From contig JANJXV010000013.1 in assembly GCA_024803745.1 (NCBI GenBank), positions 7,130,001 through 7,194,000 on the forward strand: a stretch of 64,000 bases of DNA, given 5' to 3'. Position numbers and translations under genes: made by a program. The DNA comes from Megascapheus bottae (taxonomy: Eukaryota; Chordata; Mammalia; Rodentia; Geomyidae). The notes under the pieces are model-generated. The model was not told the DNA's origin. It did not search any database and saw only the letters and a program-made list of their open reading frames with translations. Positions 33,718-45,163 of this stretch are shown in pieces (position 1 is the first letter of the stretch; each line of letters starts with the position of its first letter).

Positions 33718-33890
33718 AATTGGGCTCTGATGGCTCACACCTGCAGTACTAGCTACTCAAGAAGCTGAGTTCTGAGGATCATAATCTGAAGCCAGTGTCA
33801 GCAAGAAGGTTCTCTGTACACTGTTATCTCCAAGTTAATCACAGAAAAAGCTTAAGTGGAACTGTGGCTCAATTGGTAGAATAAAAGAGC
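33718..33890 (+). mobile_element. B1-headed dimeric SINE (forward)
   Basis: GATGGCTCACACCTGCAGTAC, TAGCTACTCAAGAAGCTGAG, TTATCTCCAAGTTAATCAC and GGAACTGTGGCTCAATTGGTAG appear in order. The 3' end is lost after AGAATAAAAG. Confidence 0.88.
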
Positions 33891-33999
33891 AAATGCATGT
33901 TCTGAGATAGCACTGATGATGTAATCTCTAGATTGAAGAAGTAGCTGAGAATAAGGCTGAATTATTCTAAGAGAAAATAAATGTCTTGACTTTTTAATA

Positions 34000-34190
34000 T
34001 TTTTTTGCCAGTGTTGGGCTTGAGCTCAGGGCCTGAGCACTGTCCTTTGACTTTCTCAAGGCTAGAGCTCTACCGCTTGAGCCTTATCGCCACTTCCGGC
34101 TTTTTTCTATGTATGTGGTACCAAGGAATCGAACCCGGGTCTTCATGCATGCTAGGAAAGCACTCTGCCACTAGGCCAAACTCCTGGCTC
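34000..34190 (-). mobile_element. IDL-Geo type SINE (reverse) with long target duplications
   Basis: Complete reverse copy, TTTTTGCCAGTGTTGGGC to AACTCCTGGCTC. A 21-bp duplication beginning AAATGTCTTGA flanks it (33979-33999 and 34191-34211) with two mismatches, which gives a rough sign of age. Confidence 0.95.
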
Positions 34191-34335
34191 AAATGTCTTG
34201 ATTGTTTAATACAACTGAAAAGTAAATGAAAATGTTGAACACAGACTAGCTCTGTAAAATGCAACTCTGATATCTGTAATATCAGTATGCCAATTCAAGG
34301 TATTAAAAGAAAATACCAGTGATTGAAAAGGCAAC

Positions 34336-34553
34336 TTATAGTTGGGTACTGCTGGCTCATGCCTGTGATTCTAGCTACTCTGAAGGCTGAGAGTGATTTG
34401 CAGCCAGCTTGGGCAGGAAAGGCTGTTCAATTCTTGTCTCTACTTCACCAGTAAAAAGCTAATAGTAGAGTCATGACTCAAGTGACAATCTGCTAGCCAT
34501 AAGCCAAAAAAATAAAAAGAAGTTCTTGAGTTCAAGTCCCAGATTCAGCACAG
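34336..34553 (+). mobile_element. B1-headed dimeric SINE (forward)
   Basis: The head contains GCTGGCTCATGCCTGTGATTC, TAGCTACTCTGAAGGCTGAG and AGCCAGCTTGGGCAGGAAAG. The right unit contains TCATGACTCAAGTG and TTGAGTTCAAGTCCCAG. The two halves are complete but diverged. Confidence 0.9.
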
Positions 34554-34910
34554 TATTTATTTATTTTAAGTAGTATACAACCCACATACATGCCTAGTGA
34601 TAAAGGGGCGTATACTTAAGATCAAGAGTACATGTTCAGGCCAGAGGTCAAAGAGCATCCTAAAACAGAGTAGTTGATTTCATTGAACATACTGACGTGT
34701 CAAACAGATAAAAATGGGCAATTCGAGAGTGAGGCCATTGGATGGTGACTGGCATTCACTCTGGGTTTTAGTCATGTCTTTAATCTTCTGGTCATTGATA
34801 TTTTGAAAGCCACGAGAAAAAACATACCACAATGAAGTCATTTTCAGTGATTGAAGGATGTAAGCTATAAATATGGGAAGCACATTCCGTTTGGTCACAC
34901 TTGAATTTCT

Positions 34911-35010
34911 TTTATTTTTTGGCTTTTTTCGTATTTTTTATTGCAATTAATAGAAGGGTTACATTATATTCACCAGATAGAAGGTACATTACTTCACAAA
35001 TATTGATACC
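34911..35010 (-). mobile_element. 100-bp L1 3' end insertion (antisense)
   Basis: Only the terminal part of the L1 3' UTR is present (TTTTTATTGCAATTAATAGAAG to TTCACAAATATTGATACC). CTTGAATTTCT flanks it at 34900-34910 and 35011-35021. It is a severely 5'-truncated but genuine insertion. Confidence 0.92.
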
Positions 35011-35024
35011 CTTGAATTTCTAAA

Positions 35025-35630
35025 CCTCATTTTATTTTTCTTCAGTGGTAAAATGTGAGTAGTAAATACTCTCTTCAGATTTCATATTGTTGTCATAGAG
35101 CCACGCTTTCCCAACTGAAACAATATGCAAAATTCTATCGTTGTGGTTTAAAGTTGCCTTCTTTATCATTTACAGTATCAATAAATAATAATCTGCAAAA
35201 GGCTAAGACTAAAGGCAACAAAAGTGGAAAATAAAGAGAACATATTTAAACAACACAAAACTTTTGAAACTCCCTTGTGATTCTGAAAACACCAAATACC
35301 TTTCTGAAAACACAGCAAGTGTTGGGAAGGAATCCTTAGGAACTAGATAGTGTGGTAAAGGTATGAATAATAATCCATACTATATAACTGAACTATTGGT
35401 AAAATTCCTTTTAATTGCATGTGAAGATGGATACAAATTGCCCAAAAGGACCCTGCTTGAGCTGCTTGACTGTCCTCCCCACTTCTACCTTTTCCACAGC
35501 CAAGTGGTATTTGAGAAGCTTCAGTCATTAGATTTTGGTATTTATCTATTAGTTTAAAAAGTAGTTTCTCTGAATGACAATATCTTCCATAATTTTCAGT
35601 CTATGGAAGAAAGAGAATTAAGAAAAGATA
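35025..35630. other. Unique DNA, nothing recognised
   Basis: AT-rich, non-repetitive, no coding signal. Confidence 0.5.
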
Positions 35631-35633
35631 TGC

Positions 35634-35830
35634 AGGGCACCAGCGGCTTATGCCTATAATCCTACTATATACCAAACTGATTTGGGAGATCATATATACA
35701 TGCCAACCAAGGCAGGAAAATCCATGAAACAATTATCTCCAATTGACCACTAGAAAAGTCAATGTGGCCCTGTGGCTCAAAGTGGTAGAGTTCTAGTCTT
35801 GAGCCAAAGAGCTCAGGGATATCACTTATT
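35634..35830 (+). mobile_element. B1-headed dimeric SINE (forward)
   Basis: GCGGCTTATGCCTATAATCC, CAAGGCAGGAAAATCCATGA, TTATCTCCAATTGACCAC and CCTGTGGCTCAAAGTGGTAGAG appear in order. The 3' end is cut after GAGCTCAGGGATA. Confidence 0.9.
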
Positions 35831-36310
35831 AGTCAAGAGGAGGCAGATAAACCTGTTTTTATACTAGCTCAACTTGCCATTCTTTGGCAGGCATTGACAA
35901 TCTCTATTCTTGCTTTCCCTACTTTCCTTTTGAAAAGAATGAAGAATAAATCATATATTTGAAATAACTGGCAATCTGTTAGCATATAAAAACCACTCCA
36001 GGGGGTGGCAGCTAGAACACAATGTGAGCTCAAATGCATAAACTTTGACTCATAAGTTGTTTTCACGAACACATTTGACAGTAAAGACATGATTCTTTAC
36101 CTTATTACCATTCAGCATCCTCTCAAATATCATCTGTCTAATATTAAGCAGCCTACTGGAGGGAAGGTCACCAGGATCCAATGGTAAAACATTGCAACTG
36201 GAAATTTCTATATCAGGTGTAATTCACACATAATATTTGCAGAAACAAGACAGAGGCCAAATGAATTTTTGTAAGAACTAAAAACTGCTAAACAATTTAG
36301 CAAGATTTGC
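35831..36310. other. Unique DNA, nothing recognised
   Basis: No repeat family or coding signal seen. Confidence 0.5.
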
Positions 36311-36314
36311 CATT

Positions 36315-36415
36315 AATTATTTTGATATACAGTCTTACTCTGTAACCTAGGCTGTTCTGAAACTTGAGATCCTCTTGAATTCTGGGATAACAGACATGTG
36401 CTATCATGCATAAAT
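36315..36415 (-). mobile_element. B1 monomer-like fragment (reverse)
   Basis: CTTACTCTGTAACCTAGGCTG, TGAAACTTGAGATCCTC and GGGATAACAGACATGTGCTA follow the reverse B1 pattern (gtagcccaggctggcc..gatcctcctg..gggattacaggcatgtgcca). Confidence 0.75.
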
Positions 36416-36628
36416 CGTTAATTGGTCTAAAATTTGAGGGGACTCAGGCTAATGATTTAGGGAATAGGAAAGAAATTATGCAATGCCAATGAATATATTA
36501 CTGAAAAGATGAAAGTGACTTTGGAATTCAGGACTATGATTGTCATACCTTACTTTACAATTTTTTTAATTTTTATCTTTTTTAAAAAATTCATTGGTAC
36601 TTTGGTGCTTTGCACAGTGCAGAGCATC

Positions 36629-37035
36629 TTTGTTTGTTTGTTTGTTTACTGATTCTGGGCTTGAACTCTGGGCCTGTGTGCTGGTATAAGTCTCCTTTCA
36701 CTCAAAGCAAGAATCCAGAGAACAGGATTACAGTTATCCCATTCTTTCTGTAGAACTTGATCTGAATTCAAGGCTTTGTGCTTGCTGAGCAGGTGCTACT
36801 CCAGTTGAGTTATGCCTGTAGCCCTTTTCCCTTTCCTTGTTTTCATTGTGTGTTGCATTTTGCTAGGTAGATCTCAAACCAAAATTGTCTTACCTATGCT
36901 CATAGCTGGAACTGCACGTGTGGTTTTATCAGATCTAATTTATCTATTGAGACTGAGACTTAGGTAACTTTTCCCAGGCTGGCCTCAAACTTCAGACATT
37001 CTCATCTCTACCACTTGAGCAGCTGGGAAGACAGC
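36629..37035 (-). mobile_element. Composite old SINE (reverse) with (GTTT)n edge
   Basis: A GTTT repeat (36629-36648) precedes ACTGATTCTGGGCTTGAACTC. Farther on come an ID-like reverse block (GAATTCAAGGCTTTGTGCTTGC, CAGTTGAGTTATGCC) and a B1-like reverse block (CCAGGCTGGCCTCAAAC, CTTGAGCAGCTGGGA). It is either one old dimer or two adjacent elements. Confidence 0.65.
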
Positions 37036-37059
37036 CTGCAAGACTATACCTAATCCCCA

Positions 37060-37740
37060 AATAATACCAATTCTTTCTCCTCCATACAGTATTTCTATGT
37101 CACTGAGTAATGTCAGTCTGATTTAATAACAGTGACACTCAAACCCAAGGAACAGTAGGGTTTGTAAATGCTTTAGGATATAAGTACCCCTAGAGCTATG
37201 AATAACAAATAGCAAGTACTCAGTTAAATATCTATGGGAATAAATAAACCAGTGAGTCAGTGTATGAATAATTTAATTAGATACCAAATGAAAAATAGTT
37301 TCCTTACTGCTGTTTCCAGAGGGCTGTAAAAATTATATGAAACAATTGGCAAAACGTATTCTAAATTGGAAAGTGTTGGATCCATATAAAACAATTCAAA
37401 CTTGAATAGCTTTGCATTCTCAGAAAGAATATTTGTGAACATTGTGGGTAGAGTCTTAACATGAAGCCTGTCATGTGAACTCAATATGATTACCCTATTT
37501 CTTAATTTCTAGCCAGGATTTCCAGTGAATATGGATCATTCTTTTCTTCAAGCCTGTATTGTAATGCTTCTGACCAATATCATCTACTGTTAATTTCTTT
37601 TTCCTTCCTGACCACATTTTCCCCTTAGAAAACCATGTAAAGGGTAAGTTAAATAGCCTCTAATAATATTTCAGATACACTTTTCCATGACTTGACTAAT
37701 ACATTTTGAGGTATCTACAATTGCTTTGTTATGATAAAGG
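37060..37740. other. Unique DNA, nothing recognised
   Basis: AT-rich with no identified gene or transposon. Confidence 0.5.
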
Positions 37741-37744
37741 ATGG

Positions 37745-38350
37745 AACGATTGACTATGAAGAGGTGGCTCATACCTGGAATCCTTGATAATTTGGAGGCT
37801 GATATCGAGAGGATACTAATTCCAGGTTAGATTAGGGGAATGTTGGGAAGACCACAAATCATAGACATAGATTTAGGCTATTCCCATCATCCCAGCTAGG
37901 TAGAAATTTGAGAATGGGCCTGGAATTTGGCCTAGTGGTAGATTGCTTGCTTAACATGCACAAAGACCCGGGTTTGAGTCCTCAGTACCACATACATTAA
38001 AAAAAAAATTAGCATGAAGTGGTGCTGAGGCTCAAGTGGTAGAGCTATAGCCTTGAGAAAGCCCAACAGTGCTCAGGCCCTGAGCTCAAGCCCAGGACTG
38101 GCAAAAAAAATTGAGAATGCAGTTGTAGATCAACAGAAAGAAAATCATACAATTCCATCTCATTAGAAAAACTCTGGGTGAAAGTGCATGTTTGTCAGCC
38201 TTGTGTGAATAGCTGGATTATGATCTGGGCTAATTCAGACCCCATCTCAAAGAGTATAAGAGGAAAAAGAAGCTGGAGGCATGGCTCAAATAGCACTTTT
38301 CTACCAACTTTAAGCCCTCAGTTCAAAGCCCAGTAAAACAAAACAAAACA
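37745..38350 (+). mobile_element. Old SINE(s) (forward) interrupted by an IDL-Geo copy
   Basis: The left part carries GAGGTGGCTCATACCTGGAATCC (B1-like head) and a second head-like CTATTCCCATCATCCCAGC. After the younger insertion, the right part continues with ATAGCTGGATTATGATCTGGG, AGCTGGAGGCATGGCTCAAATAGC and CTCAGTTCAAAGCCCAG and an A-rich tail. The pieces flank 37917-38110. Confidence 0.7.
37917..38110 (+). mobile_element. IDL-Geo type SINE (forward) with target duplications
   Basis: GGAATTTGGCCTAGTGGTAGATTG, CCCGGGTTTGAGTCC, GAGGCTCAAGTGGTAGAGC and CAAGCCCAGGACTGGC plus A8 are present. TTGAGAATG flanks it (37908-37916 and 38111-38119), which places it inside the older SINE. Confidence 0.95.
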
Positions 38351-38697
38351 ACAACAACAAAAAGAAATGAAGAGAAAAAAAATAGTGAGATGTACAAAAG
38401 AAGGAAACATGTCTTAAGTGTAAAAGTAGATTAAATCTTAATTTAACGATTTCCTAACCATTTGTGACCTTTAACAAAGGATGACTTTCTCTCAATTCCA
38501 TTTTCTTTCTGAACTATTAAAAAAAAATGTAGTCACGGATTTCTGACCAGTAACCAAAATGGTAGTATGAATGTATCCTCTGTCTTACTTCTTATATACT
38601 ACTTAGATTCATTTAAGTTCGAGCAGTCTTGATTATTTGGGCAAGGTGTGAACAATTGTTAAGGATATATTATACACAAAGTGAGAGCAAAGGATGA

Positions 38698-38842
38698 CTC
38701 AGAAAAACAGAAAGGGCTGGATGTGGGGAGGGAAATGGGGACAGGACATGAAAAAGGTATCAATGTATGTAAAGTAATACACCTTCTGTCTGATGAATAT
38801 AATGTAACCCTTCTATTAATTACAATAAAAATATATGGAAAA
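38698..38842 (+). mobile_element. L1 3' end (sense)
   Basis: A G-rich 3' UTR block is followed by GGTATCAATGTATGTAAAGT, ACACCTTCTGTCTGATGAA and AATTACAATAAAAATATATGG, the same terminus as at 42420-42505. Confidence 0.9.
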
Positions 38843-38959
38843 AAGAAAAACAGGAAGGCACAATGCTCATGTGCATTTGATCATATAAAATGACCTCCAG
38901 GAAAAGAAAACAAGAGGTTTTTGTTGTTTTTATTGTTGTTGTTTCTTTCTTTCCATTTT

Positions 38960-39195
38960 GTTTTGTTTAGGAGTGTAAAAGGAGGCGCAGAAATCAAGGG
39001 ACAGAAGGTGAACAAATACATCAGTGGAACTCACGGGAAACTGTGTTGAAAATGAACTATATTGTAGGTGGGGATGGGAGAGGGAGAGTGGGAGAGAGCC
39101 ACGGAAGGAGTGACATTGTCCAAAAAGAAATATTCTCTTCCCCTAACTTATGTAACTGTAACTCCTCTGAACATCATTTCATAATAATAAACAGT
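38960..39195 (+). mobile_element. Old L1-like 3' UTR (sense)
   Basis: A G/A-rich stretch (GGGATGGGAGAGGGAGAGTGG) is followed by TAACTGTAACTCCTCTGAAC and ATAATAATAAACAG. This looks like a diverged L1 3' terminus. Confidence 0.55.
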
Positions 39196-39199
39196 TAGA

Positions 39200-40390
39200 G
39201 AGCTATAAAAGAGAATATAATGAAGTTATCAGTGTTGTAGGTCATGCTTATGACTTCGTCATGAATCTAAAGTGTCTCAGTGGATCTTAGAGGTAAATAG
39301 AAAATGATACACGTGTAAGTAGCTATCAATAAATTAAGACTAAAACATGAACAGTAAGCAGAGATCCAAGACATTGTACATTTGCCAGGAAAATTTAGAA
39401 TACAGTGCCATTAATTCTGTTTAGGAGATTCAGAACACATTCAAATTTTACACTAGCTAGGGTGACCATAATTTTGACAGAATGAGTCAGAAGAAAGTTT
39501 TTAGACAGAAAGAATATCAAGCAAAACATATAAAAATTGCACAATTTTTCATAATATTGTAAGTGGCTTCGTTGTTTGGATTATAGAATACTAACAATGT
39601 GGTAGATTCTGAGGACAAGCTTTGTGTGGAAAAGACTGTAACACTTTATAGTTTCTAATTAAGCCCTTGATATTCTTCCATGGAACTTTTAGAAGATATT
39701 AGATTGTATTCATATCATTCAATATTTTGGTAAATATATCTCAGTTCTAAATCATACACCAGAACAGATGAATCATGTAAAATGTCCAATATATACTAAA
39801 AGGAAATGAAAATGAGGGGGTACCTATCTCTAAATGTAAAAACAAAAAAGGCACCTGCTAAGTTAGAAGGAACATAATTTAAGTTCCAGGAAGATTATAA
39901 AGGGGTTAACCTGGAATATATTAAAACTTCTTAATAATAAACAGAAGAATGAAGAAAAGGAAAACTTGCATTTCCTCATCAAAAGAGAAACTGTTTTTCA
40001 GTGATATCCCCTAATGTAACTTTTGATTTCAAAAATATCAGCCCTCCTTTACAATAAAGAGATATATAAGTTGCTCAACAGTAGAAAAAATATTGTCTTT
40101 ATCCAGCCCTTTGTCCTATAATGTATATTTGCTCTGTTTAAAACTGATATAAAGTATATATCCATTCTCATGAAGTAAGGTGTGATGTGTCAGTGAATGT
40201 ATTATCAAATCAGAGCATGTAGAATATTTTTTCCACCTTGTTCAATTGTTTGCAGCAAGATGATAAAATGTCTTTCTCTTAGTTATTCTGACATTTTATG
40301 AACTGTTGTTATTCTACTATGAAGTATACCTATATACTTATTGACTAATATCTTTTTTTTACATTTTAAATTCCAATTTAACACCTAAAG
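39200..40390. other. Unique DNA, nothing recognised
   Basis: About 1.2 kb of AT-rich, non-coding sequence. Confidence 0.5.
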
Positions 40391-40551
40391 AAGTAATGAA
40401 GGCTAAGAATGTGGCTTAGTGTTAGAGTGATTTGCTAGCATGCATGAAGATAGGAGTTTGATTTCTCAGTACCACATAAACTGAAAAAGCTGGACGTTGT
40501 ACTGTGGCTATAATGGTAGAATGCTAGCCTTGAGCAAAAAGAACCTCAGGG

Positions 40552-42505
40552 GTAATCCAAAATTTCCTATGGAATAATAAAAGATCCCGTATAGCAAAAA
40601 CAATTCGTAGCAGAAAGAACAGTGCAGGAGGAATTTCAATACCAAACTTTAGTCTCTATTACAAAGCTATAGTGACCAAAACAGCTTGTTACTCGCACAA
40701 GAACAGGCCTAAAGACCAATGGAATAGAACTGAGGACCCAGATATTAAACCACAGACCTATGGCCACCTAATCTTTGATAAGGGAGCAAAAGAAATAGAA
40801 TGGAAGAAAGACAGCCTCTTCAACAAATGGTGCTGGAAGAACTGGTTAAGTACATGCAGAAAACTAATGTTGGATCCTTCTTTGTCACCCTGCACTAGGA
40901 TTAACTCCAAATGGATCAAGGACCTCGAAGTAAAAGCCAAAACACTGCAAACTTTACCAGAATGAATAGGAGATAAACTAGTCTCCTTGATACAGGTCAA
41001 AACTTTCTTAAGGGGGCCGGGAGTTTGGCCTAGTGGTTGAAGTGCTTGCCTAGCATGCATGAAGAACCGGGTTTGATTCCTTGGTACCACATACATAGAA
41101 AAAAAAAGCCAAAAGTGGTGCTGAGGCTCAAGTGGTAGACTCTAGCCTTGAGAAAAGTCCAAGGGCAGTGCTCAGGCCCTGAGCTCAAGCCCAGGACTGG
41201 CAAAAAACAAAAAAACAAAAAAACAAAAAAAAAAACACAAAACTTTCTTAAGGACCAAGAAACACAACAAATCAGAGAAAGTCTGGATAAGTGGGGCTGC
41301 ATTAAACTGCAGAGCTTCTGTATGGCAAAGGACATAAATAGCAAATTAACTAGAAAGCCTACAGCATGGGAGAAGATCTTCATTATCCACACAATGGACA
41401 AAGGCTTCATATCTAAAATATAGCAACAGCTCAAAAAATTGAATCACTTCAAAACTAATCTCCAAAGAAACAATTATCCCATTAAAAGATGGGACAAAGA
41501 CTTAAAGAGGGTCTTCTCTGAATGAGAATGGCTTATGGACAGATGAAGAAATACTCCATGTCTCTGGCCATAAAAGAAATGCAAATCAAAACAACTCTAA
41601 GATTCCACCTCACTCCAGTTAGAATGGCCAGGATCAAGAAATCTAATAACAACAGATGCTGGAGGGGATGTGGCTAGGAGGGATCACTACTACACTGTTG
41701 GTGGGAGTGCAAACTCATTCAACCACTATGGAGAGCAGTGTGGCAGTTCCTCAAAAGACTAAACATAGAACTCCCCTATGACCCAGCAATTCCACTATTT
41801 GGCATTTACCCAATCGTCCAGAAACAAGGGCATACTAAATCCACTAGCACAATGATGTTCATTGCAGCACTATTTACCATTGCAAAGATATGGAACACAC
41901 CCAGATGCCCCTCAGTTGATGAGTGGATCAACAAGTTGTGGTATTTATACACAGAGAGAGATGTCAGAGAGAATGACATCACCCCATTTGTAAGGAAATG
42001 GAAAGATTGAGAAAAAAATCATATTAAGTGAAGTAAGGCAGACTCAAAGGAATTTAGGTTCAATGGTTTCCCTCATTTGTTATAATCAGTAGAAACATTG
42101 GGTTCTCCTAGCAGAGATTTACAATAGAGCAAAACCAAGATACACAAGTCCATATAGTATGATGCTAAATGTAAGGACCTCCAGGATATGGAAACAAAAG
42201 CCATATAATGAGTGACTGTTTTCCTTAATGTACTATGTTATCTCCCATCTCGTTTGCTGTCCCTTGGTTATCTCATATTATTACAATATTTCACCTTGTT
42301 ATCTGATATATTCTATATATGCTTAATAGGTTATTTGAAATTGGATAGGGAAGGGGGGACATCAAGATGAGCAGGGGGGAGGGTAGGAGGCAAATGGGAA
42401 CCATATCATGATAAAAGGTATCAATGTTTGTGAAGTAATGCACCTTCTATCTGGTGAATATAATGTAACCCTTTTATTAATTACAATAAAAAATATATGG
42501 GAAAG
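40552..42505 (+). mobile_element. 5'-truncated L1 (sense) nested in a SINE
   Basis: The element starts in late ORF2 (GTAATCCAAAATTTCC) and runs through the ORF2 C-terminus, the 3' UTR with a G-rich block (42345-42395) and the terminus ATTACAATAAAAAATATATGG. Peptides such as [20 protein letters not shown] and KRLNIELPYDPAIPLFG identify ORF2. The frame is broken by a stop near 40965, by an inserted SINE at 41014-41238 and by later indels. Fourteen-base target duplications flank it. Confidence 0.94.
41014..41238 (+). mobile_element. IDL-Geo type SINE (forward) nested in L1
   Basis: GGCCGGGAGTTTGGCCTAGTGG, CCGGGTTTGATTCC, GAGGCTCAAGTGGTAGAC and CAAGCCCAGGACTGGC, then an A tail interrupted by C. 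AAAACTTTCTTAAGG flanks it at 40999-41013 and 41239-41253. It is the youngest of three nested layers. Confidence 0.96.
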
Positions 42506-42591
42506 AAAGAACCTCAGGGACAGTTCCCAGACAATTGGTTCAAGCATCAGGACTGGACTGCCCCCCCAAAAAGAAAGAATGAAAGAAAGAA

Positions 42592-42810
42592 TGTAATTAA
42601 TATTTACATTCATATACTACTATTCAACTACCAGAAAATAAAGAGTAGATAGAAATGTGATAAACCTAATCTGCATACATTAAATCATAAAAAAGCCTTA
42701 CATTATAGTAAGGAATTCTACGTGGTTCTTAACACAAAATATGATTCCAAATATCTGAAGTATTTAATAACAGTAATATAATTCTGACATGAAAGACATA
42801 TATATGCATA
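42592..42810. other. Short unique spacer between L1 copies
   Basis: AT-rich, with no recognisable element. Confidence 0.5.
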
Positions 42811-44027
42811 TCCATTGAACTTCTGGTCTATTTTTGTGCCAAAACCATGCTGTTTTTGTTATTATGTTTCTATAGTAGAGTTTGAAGCCTGGTATTGCAA
42901 TGCCCCCTGTATTGCTCTTCTTGCCTAGAATTGTTTTGGCTATTCTAGGTCTTTTCTTGTTCCATATGAACCTTTGGATTGTATCTGCTCTTTCGGTAAT
43001 GAATGTCTTTGGGATTTTGATGGGGATTGCGTTGAATTTATATATTAATTTTGGCAGTATAGCCATTTTCACTATGTTGGTTCTCCTTACTCATGAGCAT
43101 GGGATATCTTTCCATTTCCTGGTGTCCTCTTCAATTTCTTTTGTTAGGCTTTTATAGTTTTCATTAAATAATTCCTTTACATCTTTGGTTAAGTTAATTC
43201 CTAAGTATTTTATTCTTTAGGGGGCTATTGCCAATGGGATCATTTTCTTGATTTGGCCTTCTGTTTGTGTATTGTTGGTGTACAAGAAGGCTACTGAATT
43301 TTGAATATTAATTTTGTATCCTGCCACTTTGTTAAAGTGGTTTATTAATTCTAGGAGTTTGAGAGTGGAGCTTATCGGGTCACTCAGTAGAGGATCATGT
43401 CATCTGCGAATAGGGATGGTTTAATTTCTTCTTTCCCTATGAGGATCCCTTTGATGTCCTCTTGCCTTATTTGCTCTGGCTAAGGGTTCCAGCACTATAT
43501 TGAAGAGAAGTGGAGAGAGTGGGCATCCCTGTCTAATTCCTGATTGTTAAGGTAAATGGTTCCAGTCTTTCACCATTTAGTATAATGTTGGCTGTAGGTT
43601 TGTCATATATGGCTTTAATTATTTTAAGCAATGTACCTCTTATTCCTATTTTTTCTAGTGCTTTCAACATGAAAGGATGTTGTATTTTGACAAATGCCTT
43701 CCCCACATCCAGAGAAATTATCCTACGATTCTTATCCTTAGCTCTATTGATATGATTTGGAAATGTTAAACCAGTCTTGAAGCCTACTTGATCGTAGTGT
43801 ATTTTTTTAAATATGTTTCTGGATTCTGTTGGCTAGTTTTTATATTGAGGAGTTTTGGATCAGTGTTCATTAGAGAGATAGGTCTGCAGTTTTTTTGTTG
43901 TTGTTGTTGCTGTTGTTGGGTCTTTCCATGGTTTATGGTTGTGTGTATTATTAACTTCATAAAATGAGTTTGGTATTGCTCCTTCTGCTTCTATTTCTCA
44001 GAAGAGTTTCAAGAGTATAGGTGTTAT

Positions 44028-44561
44028 CGCCCCATTTGTTAGGAAATAGAAAGACTTAAAAAAAATCATATTAAGTGAAGTAAGCCAGACTCAAAGGAAC
44101 TTAGGCTCAATGGTTTCCCTCATTTGTCATAATCAGTAGCAACCTTGGGCTCTACTAGCAGAGATTTGCAATAGAGCAAAATCTTGATACATAAGGACAT
44201 ATAATGTGAAGCTAATTGAAAGGACCTCCAGGATATTGAAACAAAAGCCATACAATGAATGATTGTTGTCCTTAATGTACTATGTTGTCTCTCATCTCCT
44301 TTGCTGTCCCTTGGTTATCTCATATTGGTATAGTATCTCACTTTGTTATCTGATATATTGAATTTATTTGTATCTGGATATTTGAAATTTGATAGGGAAG
44401 GGGGGAAAACCAAGACGGGTGGGGGGTGTGGGGGGGGAGGGAAACGGGTACCAAGACATGTGAAAGGGTATCAATGTATGTGAATTAATGAACTTTCTAT
44501 CTGGCAAATATCATGTAACCCTTTTACTAATTACAATAAAAAAAAGAAAAAATGAGTATAG
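44028..44561 (+). mobile_element. L1 3' end (sense) inserted into an older antisense L1
   Basis: It starts at CGCCCCATTTGTTAGG in the last codons of ORF2. It continues through AAGTGAAGTAAGCCAGACTC, the 3' UTR with a long G run (44400-44440) and the terminus ATTACAATAAAAAAAAG. GTATAGGTGTTAT occurs at 44015-44027 and 44562-44574. The host L1 resumes without loss after it. Confidence 0.93.
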
Positions 44562-45163
44562 GTATAGGTGTTATTTCATCTTTAAATGTCTTGTAGAATT
44601 CCACAGTGAAACTATCTGGACCTGGGCTCTTTTTGGTTGGCATTTCCCTGATTTCTTCTGCAATTTCATTGTATGAAATTTCTCTGTTCAGTTTTACTTC
44701 ATCATTTTTCAATATGGGTCTCCTAAATTTATTTAAGAAGTCATCCATTTCTACTAGATTTTCTTGTTTCTTTGATTATAGGCCCTGTTACTACTTATTC
44801 ATAATGGACTGAATTTCTTAGATATTGGTTGTGATTGTTCCCGAGGGGGCTTTAATCTTGTTTACTTGAGTCTCCCCTCTCCTTTTTTGATTAATCTTGC
44901 CAGGGGTCTGTCAATTTTGTGGACTCAAAGAACCAACTTTTTTATTTATTAATTTAGGGTATGGTAGAAGTTATTTCAATCTCTGATATTTCTGATTTTA
45001 TTTTTGTTATTTCCGTCCTTCTAGTTGTTTTAGAATTAACTTTTCCTTGCTCCTCTAGGTGCTTCAATTTCTTTTTTAGGTTATTTACATGCTCTTCTTC
45101 TGTCTTCTTAATATGCGCTTCTAGTTTGATAAATTTGACCCTTAGAACTGCCTTTGCTGTGTC

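Larger units (their letters stand above)
40394..42590 (+). mobile_element. Oldest layer: IDL-Geo type SINE split by an L1
   Basis: The left part at 40394-40551 carries the head and half of the right monomer, ending GAGCAAAAAGAACCTCAGGG. The right part resumes after the L1 at 42520 with ACAGTTCCCAGAC, GGTTCAAGCATCAGGACTGG and an A-rich tail. The sequence AAAGAACCTCAGGG is duplicated at 40538-40551 and 42506-42519. It is more diverged than the SINE nested inside the L1. Confidence 0.93.
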
